Assembly: GCA_023091665.1 (NCBI GenBank)
Contig: JALJCQ010000030.1
Span: 1,676,501-1,740,500 of the forward strand
Origin: Pythium myriotylum
Lineage: Eukaryota; Oomycota; Peronosporomycetes; Pythiales; Pythiaceae
DNA: 64,000 nt
Direction of reading: 5' to 3'
The notes beneath the pieces are model-generated. The model was not told where the DNA came from. It worked only from the letters and a program-made list of their open reading frames with translations, and did not search any database. Below, piece after piece: positions 54,005 through 64,000 of this stretch. A program made the position numbers and the translations under genes. How positions within the stretch are numbered: the stretch's first letter is position 1; each line of letters opens with the position of its first letter.

Positions 54005-56200
54005 TCAGTAGCGGGGCGCGTCCGCGATCTTCTTGGACGCGTTCTCTTCCTCCTCGCAACGCTTGCGGAAGGCCGCGAGCTGCTTCTGCAGAAGCTCAAT
54101 GGTGCTGGCCTTCTGCGTCAAGATCTGTTGGAAGGAGGCACCCACCGAAGCTTAGTGATGAGGTGATCGGATGGGATCCTTCACACTCCTCCAAACTCAC
54201 CTCATCCAGCCGAGCCACGTAGCGATCAATATCGTAGTCGACAACGTTGTCTCCTTGTATCTCAGCTAGCAGCGCACCTTCTTCCGTCAGCAGCTCGGCG
54301 CTTTCCTGAATCCTCATCACCCATCAGCGTCTCATCCCCGGGAAGCCACTTCCGCCCACTCTTACCTGGATTGCGTTCATGTGTGCGAACAGAAGACTCT
54401 CTTGCTCCTCATACAGGGTCTGTACGACGCCATGCAGCTCTTCAAGGCCGTAATCATCACCATTGGGGGTGTTTGGGTCCGAGTCGCCTGGGGACAGGCA
54501 GCGAAGTGAGAAAACGATAAGAATTTGCCGCGTTTCGCGGAAGGGTAAGTACTGCGATACGCACGGGATCGACGACGAATGCTGTCATGAAGCATCTTGA
54601 CGTCTTCTTGGCTTGAGTGGTAGGGCTGACGGAGCTCGTTTTGGTCTTCCTCAGCAGCTGCGTCATATTCAGGAGCTAGCCCATCGTCATACTCCTCATC
54701 ATCCGGGTGCGGAGATAATCCATCCTCAGCAGCTTCGTCAATATCTACGACAGGTAAACGAAGAGTCAAAGACCCCGTTGTTCACCGCACTACTCTATAT
54801 CAGATGGACTTACCCGTTTCCTCCTCTAGACTCACGTCGCCCAAGTCTACGGCGTTCGAGTCGTCGTATGCGAATGCGTCTGACGCGACGTGTTTTTCCT
54901 TGACGCGGTCAGCATAACGAAGCGTGTTGATCGTGTGGTCCGATGATGATGCCACAGGAGACACCGCAGCAATCATGACAGTCCGCGCCTTAGCGTTCAC
55001 GAAGGAATCTTTAAGCACTTGTGTCAGTTTGCTTGCTCTGAACGGAATGTGGGCGTTGCGTCCACCACTGTCGAGGGCACGAAAACATTCTTTCAGCGCC
55101 AATAGGCTCTTGTTAATCTCAGATGACTCCATGCGGCGCTGGCGATCGTGATTCTTGGTGTCTTCGCCTCGTTCGCTTCCCGCGAGGTCAATCAGAGACA
55201 GTTTCCCGTGCAGCTTGTCCTTCCCGCGCTCGCGGATAATAATCTGACAGATGCAATGGGATCGCGACGAGACATCGTTCATCTCGGTCGCGTGGGTTGT
55301 TCGTAGACTGTTACCCTTTTGGATGACCTGCATGAGTTCTTCTACGGTCGTTGTCTTGACTTCCTCGAGCTCAATTATTTGCACCTCACCGTTGCCATCT
55401 TCGCGGATCGTGCATCGCTTGTTGTGCAACAGATCCTGGCACCGCCCTCCATAGATCTCGAAGAAACTGACGCATACGTCTAGCAATATCCCGCGTTTCT
55501 CGAAGTCGTGCACCTGCGCAAACAGGTCATTTGCAATTTGTTTCTGGATCCCCTGCATCGTGTGGGTCTTGCCGCTGCCTGTCTGCCCGTATGCAAACAC
55601 CGTCGCGCGGCCTTTGTCCTGAAAGACAAACTTCACCAGAGGCTGTGCCGTGTACTTGTACACCGTCTCGTTCGTTGTGTTCTCGTCGAACGTGTGGTCA
55701 AAGCTGAACGCGTTGCTGTCGAGGTATTTGGTGATGCCGTCCACTTTGAGCTTGCAGTAGTGGACGATCGCCGTCGGGTTGAGGCACGTGACGGCGTCGT
55801 AGTCGCGCTTCTTGACCTCTTTCCCATTCACCGGTCGCTTGCGCACGCAGATCGTGATCTTGGTTTCGCCCGGCACGGCGTGCGGGTGGCTCTTGTCGCC
55901 GTTCTGCTCGCGGAACTGCTTGATCATGCGCTGGAAGTCGACATCGCCGGGCTGCCCGCGCTTCTCGTTCTGGATGTTCTCCATCTCGCGCTCCTTCTTG
56001 GCGGCCGCCATGGCCTTGCGGCGGTCCTCGCGGTTCTTCTCGATCTACGCGAGCCTCTGGTCAGTTCTGGACGCGAGCGCCGCGCCCGTCGACTCTACCT
56101 CGGCGATGGCCGCCATGGTCGGCTTGGCGCGCGCCGCCGCGGCCTTGGTGGGCGTCACGGCGCGGCTGCCGCTCGCGTTCGCGTTCGCGCGCCAGGCCAT
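54005..56200 (-). CDS. Kinesin-13 microtubule depolymerase
   Basis: Six exons: 56200-56099, 56044-54814, 54744-54565, 54487-54366, 54305-54201 and 54124-54005. Introns are 54-77 bp with phases closing; 619 aa. The motor domain is internal, as in the KIF2/MCAK class. It shows ITICVRKRPVNGKEV, the class-specific KVD in LKVDGITKYLDS, P-loop AYGQTGSGKTHTM, switch I NDVSSRSH, switch II LSLIDLAGSERG and the IPFRASKLTQVLKDSF helix. The short N-terminus is Ala-rich with a basic neck (EKNREDRRKAMAAAKKERE) required for depolymerase activity. The C-terminal exons encode an acidic linker and a coiled coil ending SKKIADAPRY. It removes tubulin from microtubule ends in the spindle and at flagella. Confidence 0.94.
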
Positions 56201-56586
56201 GGTCGTTTCCGCACTGGGACGTTGGTTTCGTGTACCCATGTGGACAGCCTCGATAGAAACCCGTTTCTAACTCACGAGGCCGTAAACTTCTTTCGCGTCG
56301 GGGAGCTGACTGGGGGGCGGCTGTTTCTAAAAAATCTTTGCTGGCGGCTGGGTTTTCTTCTTTTTTTTTCTTCCTCTCTCTCTCTTCGCAAGCGGACGAA
56401 GAAAAAAACCCCTGCGACCGACGATCTTGCGCTTTTCTACATTCCTTTCGCTCTGGCGTCACCCGCCGCGTATTGCAAATTCCAACAATCCAACAAGTTG
56501 GCGTCCGCTCTGCCTCCACCCACCGAGCGGACGTCCGCCCAGGAGCTACGCCGCGGGGCCGCGACTTCTTCGCCCCTCGCGTCGCC
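56201..56586. promoter_or_regulatory. Divergent promoter region, kinesin-13 / F-box protein
   Basis: 386 bp between divergent start codons. It holds a strong pyrimidine tract on the plus strand at 56352-56390 (T9 followed by repeated CT), a candidate promoter element or nucleosome-free region. Confidence 0.45.
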
Positions 56587-58947
56587 ATGACCCACGCCGA
56601 CGCCGCCAAGCAGCGCGCGCCCACCAAGAAGCGCAGCGCCGACGGCGCCGCCTGCGGACGCGCGCGCCCGCCCAGCGCCTTCGGGGCCGGCGGCACCGGC
56701 GTCGCGGCCGCCGCCTCGGCGCTGCTCGCCAAGTACCGCGCGTACAGCAGCGGCAGCATCGCGAGCTGCAAATCGCCGCCCCCGCCGTCCATCGTGGACG
56801 TGCTGCCGCCCGAGATGGTCGCGCTCGCGCTCGCCTTCCTGGACGGACAGTCGCTGCTCCACTGCGCCGAGACGTGCCGAACCATGGCGGCGCTCTCCCA
56901 TGCGCGAGATGTCTGGCGCAATATCTGCGTCAAAACCTGGCCCTCGCTTCGAGCGCAAGTGCTGCCGCAGCTGCCAGGAGCACCCGACTACGACGTACGT
57001 TCCTTGCCCTCTCGTCGCTGCTTGTTTTCGAGGGATGCGATTTCATGGATCTGACCTCGCGCTTGGCCTTGCAGCTCATACGGTTATATGGTGGCAGTTG
57101 GAGGCGTTGCTTTGTGGAGCGCCACAGGCTTGACCAGCGAGCGGAAGTTCGAGTGGACATCCCGAAGTTCGCGACCGCCGCTGCGAACGGAGTGGACAAA
57201 GTCGTCTCTGAAACGTTTGCCATCGGGGAGCATCGGTTTTGCTTGTGGATCTTCCCGAATGGAAACCCAAACGAACCGCAGTATGTTGGCCGTGTTCTCA
57301 GCGTCTATCTCGTTCTCACAGACCTAGAGACCCGTCCGCCGGATTGGCTGACCTGCGCGGTCTTTTCACTTGCCGTTGTCAACCACAAGGATGCCAGTCG
57401 TAAGATTGAGTGGCACTCGTGCTTGGTCGACAACAAATTCGACAGCTCACTTCACAACTGGGGAATCCACTCGCTCGGATCTCTGAAGACGCTTCGCGAT
57501 CCAGCTAGTGGGTTCCTGATGAACGACGCTCTGACTGTGACAGCAAGTGTGCGGCTCATGAGTATCACATTCCGAGTTGTTTTTGAGAAGGATCTGCAGC
57601 GCCACCGTGGGCTTGGACTCGCCGATTTTACGGATACGGAAGTTCTCGAACTTCCGTTTTGCTGCAGCCTCCAGGATCTCCTGTCGAAGCTTCATGAGCG
57701 TTATGGTGTCGATCCTGGTACAGTTCGAGTTTGGTGTTTTAACCAACCCGTCGTGTCTGGTCAGGCGCTGCGGCCGCGCAAGCGCCTCACACAACAGTCG
57801 AAGGCCAAGCAAACACAGCCACTCTTTGGGAACCTGCTCTGCGATGGCGTCGACATAGACGCGTATTCATTCTGCTTACTTTACGTCGAGATCCCTGAAC
57901 GCGACGAGCCAACTCTAAATAAGTGTCGGACATCGACTACACTTTGTGACGATAACGACGTGGATATGGAGGCAGAGTCTTACGTGGAGGCTATTTCCCC
58001 AGCGTCCTCGTCCACGTCGACTCTATCAATGGCTTCGTCTGCGACAGCATCGATTGGTTTGTCTGTTGTGGAAGCTGAGACTAATGCTTCCAGGGTCTGC
58101 TCTTATCTCTTCGTCAAGGTTATGGATCCCGAGACTCTTGAGTTTTTGTACCTTGGTCGGTTCGCGTTTGATCCAGAGAAGTCATTTGCCACGTCGACAC
58201 TGTACGAATGTGTTGCACAGCGCCTGTTTTGCTCATCGTACGACCTCGCCATGTTCAAAGAAGAGATTGCACCGACGCTGTGTTCAGGACCGATAGAGTG
58301 GTCTCAGGAGCCGATGACAACGTGTGGCTTCGACTTCACTTTGCAACCAGCCGATATCGTTGTTTTCACGCACAGGTCCACTCTGGCAAGTGGCGTGTTC
58401 GAAGACGCCATGCGCGGGATGCTGCGATACCAATACCAGGCAGCGGAGCAGATGCTCCAGCAGCAGTGCATTGCCCCGACACTCGCAAAGATTGAGACGT
58501 TGGCGGAACGGCTTGACATTCCGAAGTTTCGTGTTCGCAGCGCGTTCCGAAAGTGCCAAGAAGACGGCCGAAATACTTTGCGATACATTATGGAAGGACG
58601 CCACCTGGGTTTTATCTGTGACTCATGCGGTGAGACAGACTTCAAAGGAGCGCGATTCAATTGCACCGTATGCAGTGACTACGATCTGTGCCGCCTCTGC
58701 TATGGTACGTTGGAAATATGTGGAAGGGAGCCTTACTTTTTTGGGGAGTGCTCACCACAGTTGCGTGTTTGCAGAGAAATCGCATGAGGTGTGCCATCGA
58801 TATGCTAATGTGGACGGCAAGTGGCAGCGCGTCTACGAGTTCAAAGACCACAAAACCAGCCACACAATGCGAGAAATGTTGCCAGTATTCTACGACTACC
58901 AGCCGTCCGAGGAGAGGACAGCCGAGCGACATGCTCCAGCGTGGTGA
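56587..58947 (+). CDS. F-box / MATH / USP7-like / ZZ zinc-finger protein
   Basis: Exons 56587-56994, 57075-58704 and 58775-58947; introns 80 and 70 bp; 736 aa. Residues 60-115 are an F-box (VDVLPPEMVALALAFLDGQ, then VWRNICVKTW), which would dock to SKP1 in an SCF ligase. From about 185 to 300 there is a MATH/TRAF-like domain (HRFCLWIFPNGNPNEPQYVG, FSLAVVNHKDASRKIEWH, WGIHSLGSLKTL), best resembling that of USP7. The next part, with LPFCCSLQDLLSKLHERYGV and VRVWCFNQP, resembles the USP7 ICP0-binding ubiquitin-like region. A ZZ-type zinc finger ends the protein: FICDSCGETDFKG, FNCTVCSDYDLCRLCY, SHEVCHRY. There is no USP catalytic core. A substrate receptor that borrows USP7 recognition modules is an inference. 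Confidence 0.8.
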
Positions 58948-59326
58948 CAGAAGCCATGCTAACGGGTGATCTATAAACACTACTAGTAGAATAGGAACAT
59001 CTGCCTGTACTCTATCACCAATATTTTGCACTGTTTCTTGTTTTGGTTTTCGTGATGATGTCGTTCCCTTGACACCACTTAGGTTTCGTATTGTATCCGT
59101 CTTGGATGGTTCTTGAGATAAAAAGGCCGCACGAGGGTGTGCCGCATGGTGCTCCTCGCTTCTATTTGTTCCCTGTCTGTCTTTTCCTTTGGACGATTGG
59201 TGGATGGAGGGTTGCTGGGGACTCGATACTTGGGTCGTCAACAGCACGCCCGAGCTTTGCGCGCTGCGTATGTATAGTAGTATGAAGCTCGATTGTGGCG
59301 GCATCCGAGAGGATGAAATTAAGCAC
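58948..59326. other. Convergent intergenic region
   Basis: 379 bp between the F-box gene and the AGC kinase 3' end. Open frames here are antisense to the kinase 3' region and not supported. Confidence 0.4.
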
Positions 59327-61884
59327 TTAGCTGATCGAGTAATTCCGCGCCGACGACGACTCGAAACCATCTTCACTTTGTCGTCGATCGGCCGCGAAAA
59401 AAGACGATTTGTTACGCGTCCCCGTGGTAAATGATCCCCCATGGGAGTACGTCCACGAGAAACCCTGGAACTCATTCTTTGGCGAGACTTGAAGACGGGT
59501 GTCTTGCTGCAGGATGAGACAAGAACGGCTAATTAGAATGTGAAATGATGGAATCCAAGAACGATAACGCGTACCTGCAAGAAGAGGTGGTCCGGGGCTT
59601 CCTTCGTGAACTCCTTATCAAAGTTCTGGATATCTGTAGGAGATCGTACACGTGGCTTAAATGGTGGCTTCACTTCTCTTCGTTCGAGAAGCGTCCAGTC
59701 AATTTCTGCAAAGAATGGATGACGCTTGATATCATCCACGCCAACGCCTGGGCGACAGCCGATTCGGTACGTCGGGTCACGTTCCAGTAACGCTGCGATG
59801 AGGTTCTTGACCTCGGGTGTGAGCCCAAAGTGGGACGGGAACTTGAGCGGCGCCTTCATGATCTTCTGGCACATTTGCTCAATGTTGCGATCGAAGAATG
59901 GAGGCCAACCGGTGAGCATCTCATACATGAGTGTACCAAGACTCCACCAGTCAACCGCCTTGCCGTACTCGGTCTTCTTCTTCCGGCTAATTAGCATCTC
60001 GGGGGCCAAGTACTCGGGTGTACCGCAGAACGTCTTCGCACCGTTGAAGTCGCTGCAGTTAAGTTTGGAAAGACCGAAGTCCGTGAGTCGGATATGTCCC
60101 TGATCGTCCAGCAAAATGTTTTCCGGCTTTAGGTCACGGTAGACAATGTCCATCGAGTGCAAGTGCCCCAGTGCCGAGACGAGCTCTGCCGCGTAGAATC
60201 GTACCATGGACTCCGAGAAGGAGCGGAATTTCTTCAAATGGAAAAATACTTCGCCGCCACAGCAGTAGTCCGAGATCATCACGAGCTTGCTCTGTGTTTG
60301 GAACGAATATCGCAGCGCAACAACAAATGGATGCTGCACCGAGCTCATGATGCGTCGTTCAGTCATGGTGTGGTTCACTTGGCTACGTTTGACTAACTCC
60401 GACTTGCGCAGCACTTTCATAGCCATGATCTCGCCGTCATGCTTCCTTCGCACCATGTATACCTTGCCAAACGAGCCTTTTCCCAGCATCTTAAGAATCT
60501 CGAAGTCCTGCATCCCGACTTGTGGTGCGATATTCGCGGAACTCGCGGGTGAGATTGTCTGGTTGCCGTTTGCGAACGACATACCTCGACTGTGGCTTCG
60601 GATGCTGCCGATGTCTGAGAAGATATCCATTTCACCATCTTCTTCGTCAGGTTGCGCATGGCTGAATCCGCCAGGGCCGCCATTGGCATTCGAGAAGCGT
60701 GGACCATTGGTGGTTGAGTCGCTGCTGGCGCCGCCGTTCAAGAATTGGATGAGCTCGGTCGGTCTCGGTCGCAAAGTGAGCACGGCGTTGAGGTAGTTTT
60801 CAATGCCTTCGCGACGCTGCTCGATGACGTGGAGCGAGAGCGACATGAAAAACTTCTTTGGCGGGAAGTAGAGCTTGCTCACGGTCGCGTATTTCGTGCG
60901 TAGCAGCTTGTGAAGCTCCCGAAAGTGCGAGTAGCGCTTCTCAAGCAGCGTCACTCGGCCACTCTGGTGGTGCACGTAGACGAGGAAGACCGTAAAGCGC
61001 TTGCTGTTGCTCCCGCCGTGGCTCTCCTGGTTGCTGCTGGTCGCAAAGCCGATGATGCTGCTGCTGTTGCGCGTAGGGAACTCCTTCTCGCCCCAACCAC
61101 CCGACGGCGCGCCGCCCGAGCCACTGGGACCGAGCCCCATGGGCGACGGCGATGGCGCGGCCATCGACTCGGGATGCTGCCGCGCATGGAGATCAACGTG
61201 TTTGGATTTCCACTTGGGGATCTCGACCTTGACGATCTCATCATTGGCGGGCGGTTGCTGCTGCACGAGGCTTCCGTGCGGCTGGAACGAGACGCGATGC
61301 TGGCTAGCGTAGGCGTCGTCGCCGATGGCGGTGTTGTTTTTGAGGAAGAGCTGCGAGCCGCGCAGCTCGGACGGCGTGCGCGCGAAGTTCTGGAACGAGT
61401 CCGAGTACGTCGACGACGTCGTGGAGGACGGCGACGCGAGCGCAAGCGACCCACGGTCGCGGCTCGCGCTCATGCCGTCCACCTGCGTAAGCGAGTGGCG
61501 CACGGGCGTGTGGTGGTAGTAGGGCGCGCTGGCGGGCGGGTACGCGGCCACGACGGTCGAGGCGGACGATGAGGACGACGTGAGCGCCGATCCGGGTCCG
61601 AGCGAGGCCGAGAGCGAGAGCTGCTGGAAGGAGGACGGCGTGAGCGTCGAGGCGCTGCGCTGGTTGGTCGGGCGCTGGAGGTGCACGGAGGAGGCCGAGG
61701 CCGAGAAGTCTGGCCGCGGAGGGCGCGCCGTGGCGCTGCGCGTCGGGCTCGGCAGCTGCGACTGTGTGTGGTGGTAGAGCTGTCGCTCGGGCAGTGACTG
61801 GCGACCTCGCGCGGGGGCGGCGGGCGGCGCGGCCGAGGCCTGTCGCCCGCCGTACTGGCGCGGCGACTCGTCGGGCACGGGCAT
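59327..61884 (-). CDS. PX-domain AGC serine/threonine kinase (SGK/S6K-like)
   Basis: Exons 61884-59575 and 59506-59327, intron 68 bp, 829 aa. Residues 1-270 are low complexity (Ser, Pro, Ala). A PX domain near 285-400 (KRFTVFLVYVHHQSGRV, EKRYSHFRELHKLL, FPPKKFF) should bind phosphoinositides. The kinase domain shows GKGSFGKVY, AMKVLRKSEL, DIVYRDLKPEN, LTDFGLSKL, the T-loop FCGTPEYLAPE and a C-terminal AGC tail. The second exon is needed to supply the hydrophobic motif FQGFSWTY. PX plus AGC kinase is the SGK3-like arrangement; SGK kinases are TORC2 substrates, and RICTOR lies 20 kb away. The minus frame is open to 62277 without an ATG, so 61884 is taken as start. Confidence 0.9.
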
Positions 61885-62966
61885 CGTCTCGCCGGATTCA
61901 AACAAAGTGACGGGAGCGTGCGTCGAGTGGTGCGATGGTGCTCGTCGACCGATCGTGGCTTCCGGTCTGAACGGAGAAGACTCTCTCTCTCTCTCTTGTT
62001 CCCTTCCTCTTCCTCTTTCTCTGCTCGACGACCGGTCCGCCAGAGGCGCCAGGAGTTCAGCGGCGGGAAGATACGCCGGCGAGGGGCGTCGCGGCGTCGG
62101 CGTCGAGAGACTGCGCCGCTTGGACCGCGTGGGGGAATGGGCGACCGACGCGATGGAGCACGCCCGGAACAAGAGGAGATGCGCCCATCGAGGTGCCGCG
62201 GAGGCTCCGTGGCGTGGCCCACACGAGCCCGAGAGAAAAGGCGGCGCAAACCAAAAAAACGACCCGAAAAATACCAACCAAAACAGAATGCTGCCCTCAC
62301 AAAAAAACGACAGCGGAAAGAAAGGGCGCGAGACTCCGTTTAGGGGTAGGCGACTCGCTTGACAAGGTGACTACTGGACTCTATCTGGGGCTGAACGCAG
62401 GAGGCAACAATGGCGAACGATCGCCGTCTGCGAAACATGGCGACAGAGAACAACAAGAGGGGGTCTTATTCGGCGCGGGGGGAGCAGACCAGGCAACCGT
62501 GGAAAGATCGCGTTGGACGAGAGCTGCTGGTGGGTTCCTGCTGGCTGATGAGATGAATCTCGCGGATGCGAAACCCACCTGCGAAAAGCCATGACGGCTC
62601 TCTTCTTTTCTTTGTTGGGGGCGTCATCTGCCAACACTCGAGGGGCGGTCGATCTGGTCATCACACCAACTCAACTCAGGAAAGATGGCTTCGTGGGTGG
62701 ATCAACCTCATCGTGTTCACTCCTCACACGCTCAGTAGAGCTCCTCGCACACTCCACGCGTGATGCGTGACCAGATCTCAGCTGGGGGAGGACTCATCTG
62801 TTCCCAGCACTTTACAACTGAAGTTCAGCTCCTCAACTCGCCACGTCCACTAGAAACCATCGATCGGAAGCATCGTGTCGTCTTCGTCTGCGGCCGCGAG
62901 AGCCGCGTCCGAGGTCGTAGTCGTGGTGGGCACGGACGCCGCGGACGACGCCGTGCCCGGCTGGCG
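61885..62966. promoter_or_regulatory. Long intergenic region upstream of the AGC kinase
   Basis: 1082 bp between two minus-strand genes. A CT-rich stretch (61980-62034), an A-rich block (62235-62320) and ordinary mixed sequence are seen. It should hold the kinase promoter, its 5' UTR and the aminotransferase 3' UTR. Several short open frames exist on both strands; none has recognisable content. Confidence 0.4.
61980..62034 (+). repeat. CT-rich simple repeat in the kinase 5' region
   Basis: Repeated CT dinucleotides followed by CTTCCTCTTCCTCTTTCTC. On the transcribed strand of the kinase this is a GA-rich 5' leader. Confidence 0.8.
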
Positions 62967-64000
62967 TCATAACTCGTCGATGGATTTCGGCGTGAAAGCC
63001 GAGATCTGCGGGGTCACGAGGAGCGCGCTGGGCACGGCGGCCAGACTCCTCGAAGACGCTGCTAAACTCTTCGGACGCGGCGGATTCGCAATCCAGGAAG
63101 AAAGTCGTCGGATCGCTGTGTCGATGTTGGGGCACACGGATTGGATGAAGGCATCGACGGCCTCGAGTCCAAAGTTGTCCTAGTGTTCATCAGCCACGGT
63201 TGAGCCTCCAACCACGCAACGGCAGGATCGAAGAGGACTCACTCACCATACTCTCGATCAGATACAGAGCGAGGTCACCTTTAAAGTCAACGAATGCGAT
63301 CCGAGCATACAGCTCGTGAGGGTCTCGTCCAAATGCCGAGCCAGGGAGCAACGCCACGCCAGTGTCGTACAACAGTCGATGACACATCTCAACATCAGTT
63401 GTAATTCCCCGATCCAGGAGGACTTTCCTGTGCCGCGCGAAGCTCGGAAACAGGTAGAAACCGCCTTCAGGAGGCTGCACATCCACGGCCATTTTTTGGA
63501 GTTGATAGTGGCACCACTGCCCAATGATCCTCAGAATCTTGCAAGACTTCTGTTTGTAAGCCGTGAGCTCAACACAGCTACGTCGTCACCAAAGCAAGTC
63601 AGTCTAAATAATTGTGTCCAACGGATATGCGCACAAACGTACTCGGGGACAAAGGCTCGTCGAGCTGCGTGCTGGATTGGAGAAGCCACCGATGTGTAGG
63701 TCTCCGAGGCCATCACGAGCATGGATTTGCGTAACCATGCCATACTATTGGGAAAGAGCCAGAATCCCATTCGCCACCCGCCTGCACCACACCACTTGCT
63801 GAGGCCGCCAGACACGATGGTTCCTTCAGGATAGAATCGAGAGATCGAATGGTGCTCGCCAGAATGATGCAACTCTGAGTAAATCTCATCCGATATGACG
63901 AGCATGCGATACTTGCGCGCTACTTCGGCGACTGCTTGGAGCTCAGCTTCGTTGTAGACGCATCCAGTAGGGTTTGAGGGGCTATTCAGAATAAGTATCC
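62967..64000 (-). CDS. Class I PLP-dependent aminotransferase (5' end beyond window)
   Basis: Partial: exons 64000-63639, 63549-63247 and 63179-62967, introns 89 and 67 bp, phase 0 throughout; the start lies outside. An aspartate-aminotransferase-fold enzyme. Seen are the substrate-binding NSPSNPTGCVYNEAEL, the aspartate that pairs with the pyridine nitrogen in MLVISDEIYSEL, the Schiff-base lysine in SGGLSKWCGAGGWRMGFW, and the C-terminal subdomain PPEGGFYLFPSF plus LLYDTGVALLPGSAFG and YARIAFVDFKGDLAL. The last exon (FGLEAVDAFIQSVCPNIDT) is family-atypical and ends SIDEL. The amino-acid substrate cannot be told; aspartate- or alanine-type is likely. Confidence 0.85.

Noticed and set aside
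55508..56590. Plus-strand 360-codon open frame
   Set aside because: It is antisense to the conserved kinesin-13 motor domain, has no ATG-led family similarity and reflects GC-rich third positions.
60910..61572. Plus-strand 220-codon open frame
   Set aside because: Antisense to the low-complexity and PX regions of the AGC kinase; arginine-rich shadow.
1..64000. tRNA, rRNA, CRISPR arrays or bacterial-type operons
   Set aside because: No cloverleaf with A/B boxes, no rRNA stretch and no regularly spaced direct repeats were seen by eye; spliced genes exclude bacterial origin. A tRNAscan/Infernal run would be decisive.

Overview
The window looks like gene-dense nuclear DNA of a stramenopile, most likely an oomycete of the Pythium/Phytophthora group. 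The genus cannot be settled from sequence alone. The reasons are eukaryotic housekeeping genes in both orientations with gaps of 8 to about 500 bp, and very short introns (mostly 44-90 bp) that begin GTRNGT-like and end in CAG/TAG. It also carries a tRNA-wybutosine fusion gene, a tandem pair of multi-pass membrane proteins of a kind I associate with oomycetes, and a PIF/Harbinger-type transposon. Exon joins below were worked out by hand; the reading phase closes across each intron unless stated otherwise.

Layout. 17-6529 APC1 (+). 6949-9072 poly(A) polymerase (-). 9490-10240 proteasome maturation factor UMP1/POMP (-), divergent from a FAM133-like K/R/S-rich protein at 10401-11396 (+). 11544-12398 METTL21-type methyltransferase (+). 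12506-16642 a lipase-DnaJ-EF-hand protein (-), divergent from a TYW3-kelch-TYW2 gene at 16894-20183 (+). 20336-22575 mitochondrial AAA ATPase (+). 22637-26176 SPO22/ZIP4/TEX11-like TPR protein (-). 26302-27542 secreted MRH-domain protein (+). 27563-29977 unrecognised coiled-coil gene (+). 30074-31552 TRAIP-like RING protein (-), divergent from RPL38 at 31918-32542 (+). 33057-34357 SRSF1-like SR protein (-), divergent from RICTOR at 34737-39459 (+). 39618-42275 mitochondrial PNPase (-), divergent from mitochondrial ribosomal protein uL4m at 42515-43496 (+). 43883-44535 small coiled-coil protein (-).

The right third is more accessory. About 45.0-48.5 kb is a decayed Harbinger-like element, with a DDE transposase and a convergent SAP-domain ORF, each broken by a one-base frameshift in a C/G run. 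At 48603-52175 lie two tandem paralogous membrane proteins, the second frameshifted, that share a 230-bp identical tract. Then come two small basic proteins (52679-53501), kinesin-13 (54005-56200, -), an F-box/MATH/ZZ protein (56587-58947, +), a PX-domain AGC kinase (59327-61884, -) and the 3' part of a class I aminotransferase (62967 to beyond 64000, -).

Functionally the genes are mainly core cell biology: cell-cycle ubiquitination (APC1, TRAIP-like, F-box protein), microtubules (kinesin-13), TORC2 and AGC-kinase signalling (RICTOR and an AGC kinase), RNA processing (PAP, SR protein, PNPase, FAM133-like), tRNA modification, proteasome assembly, cytosolic and mitochondrial ribosomes, and meiosis (SPO22-like). 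No tRNA, rRNA or CRISPR array was found.
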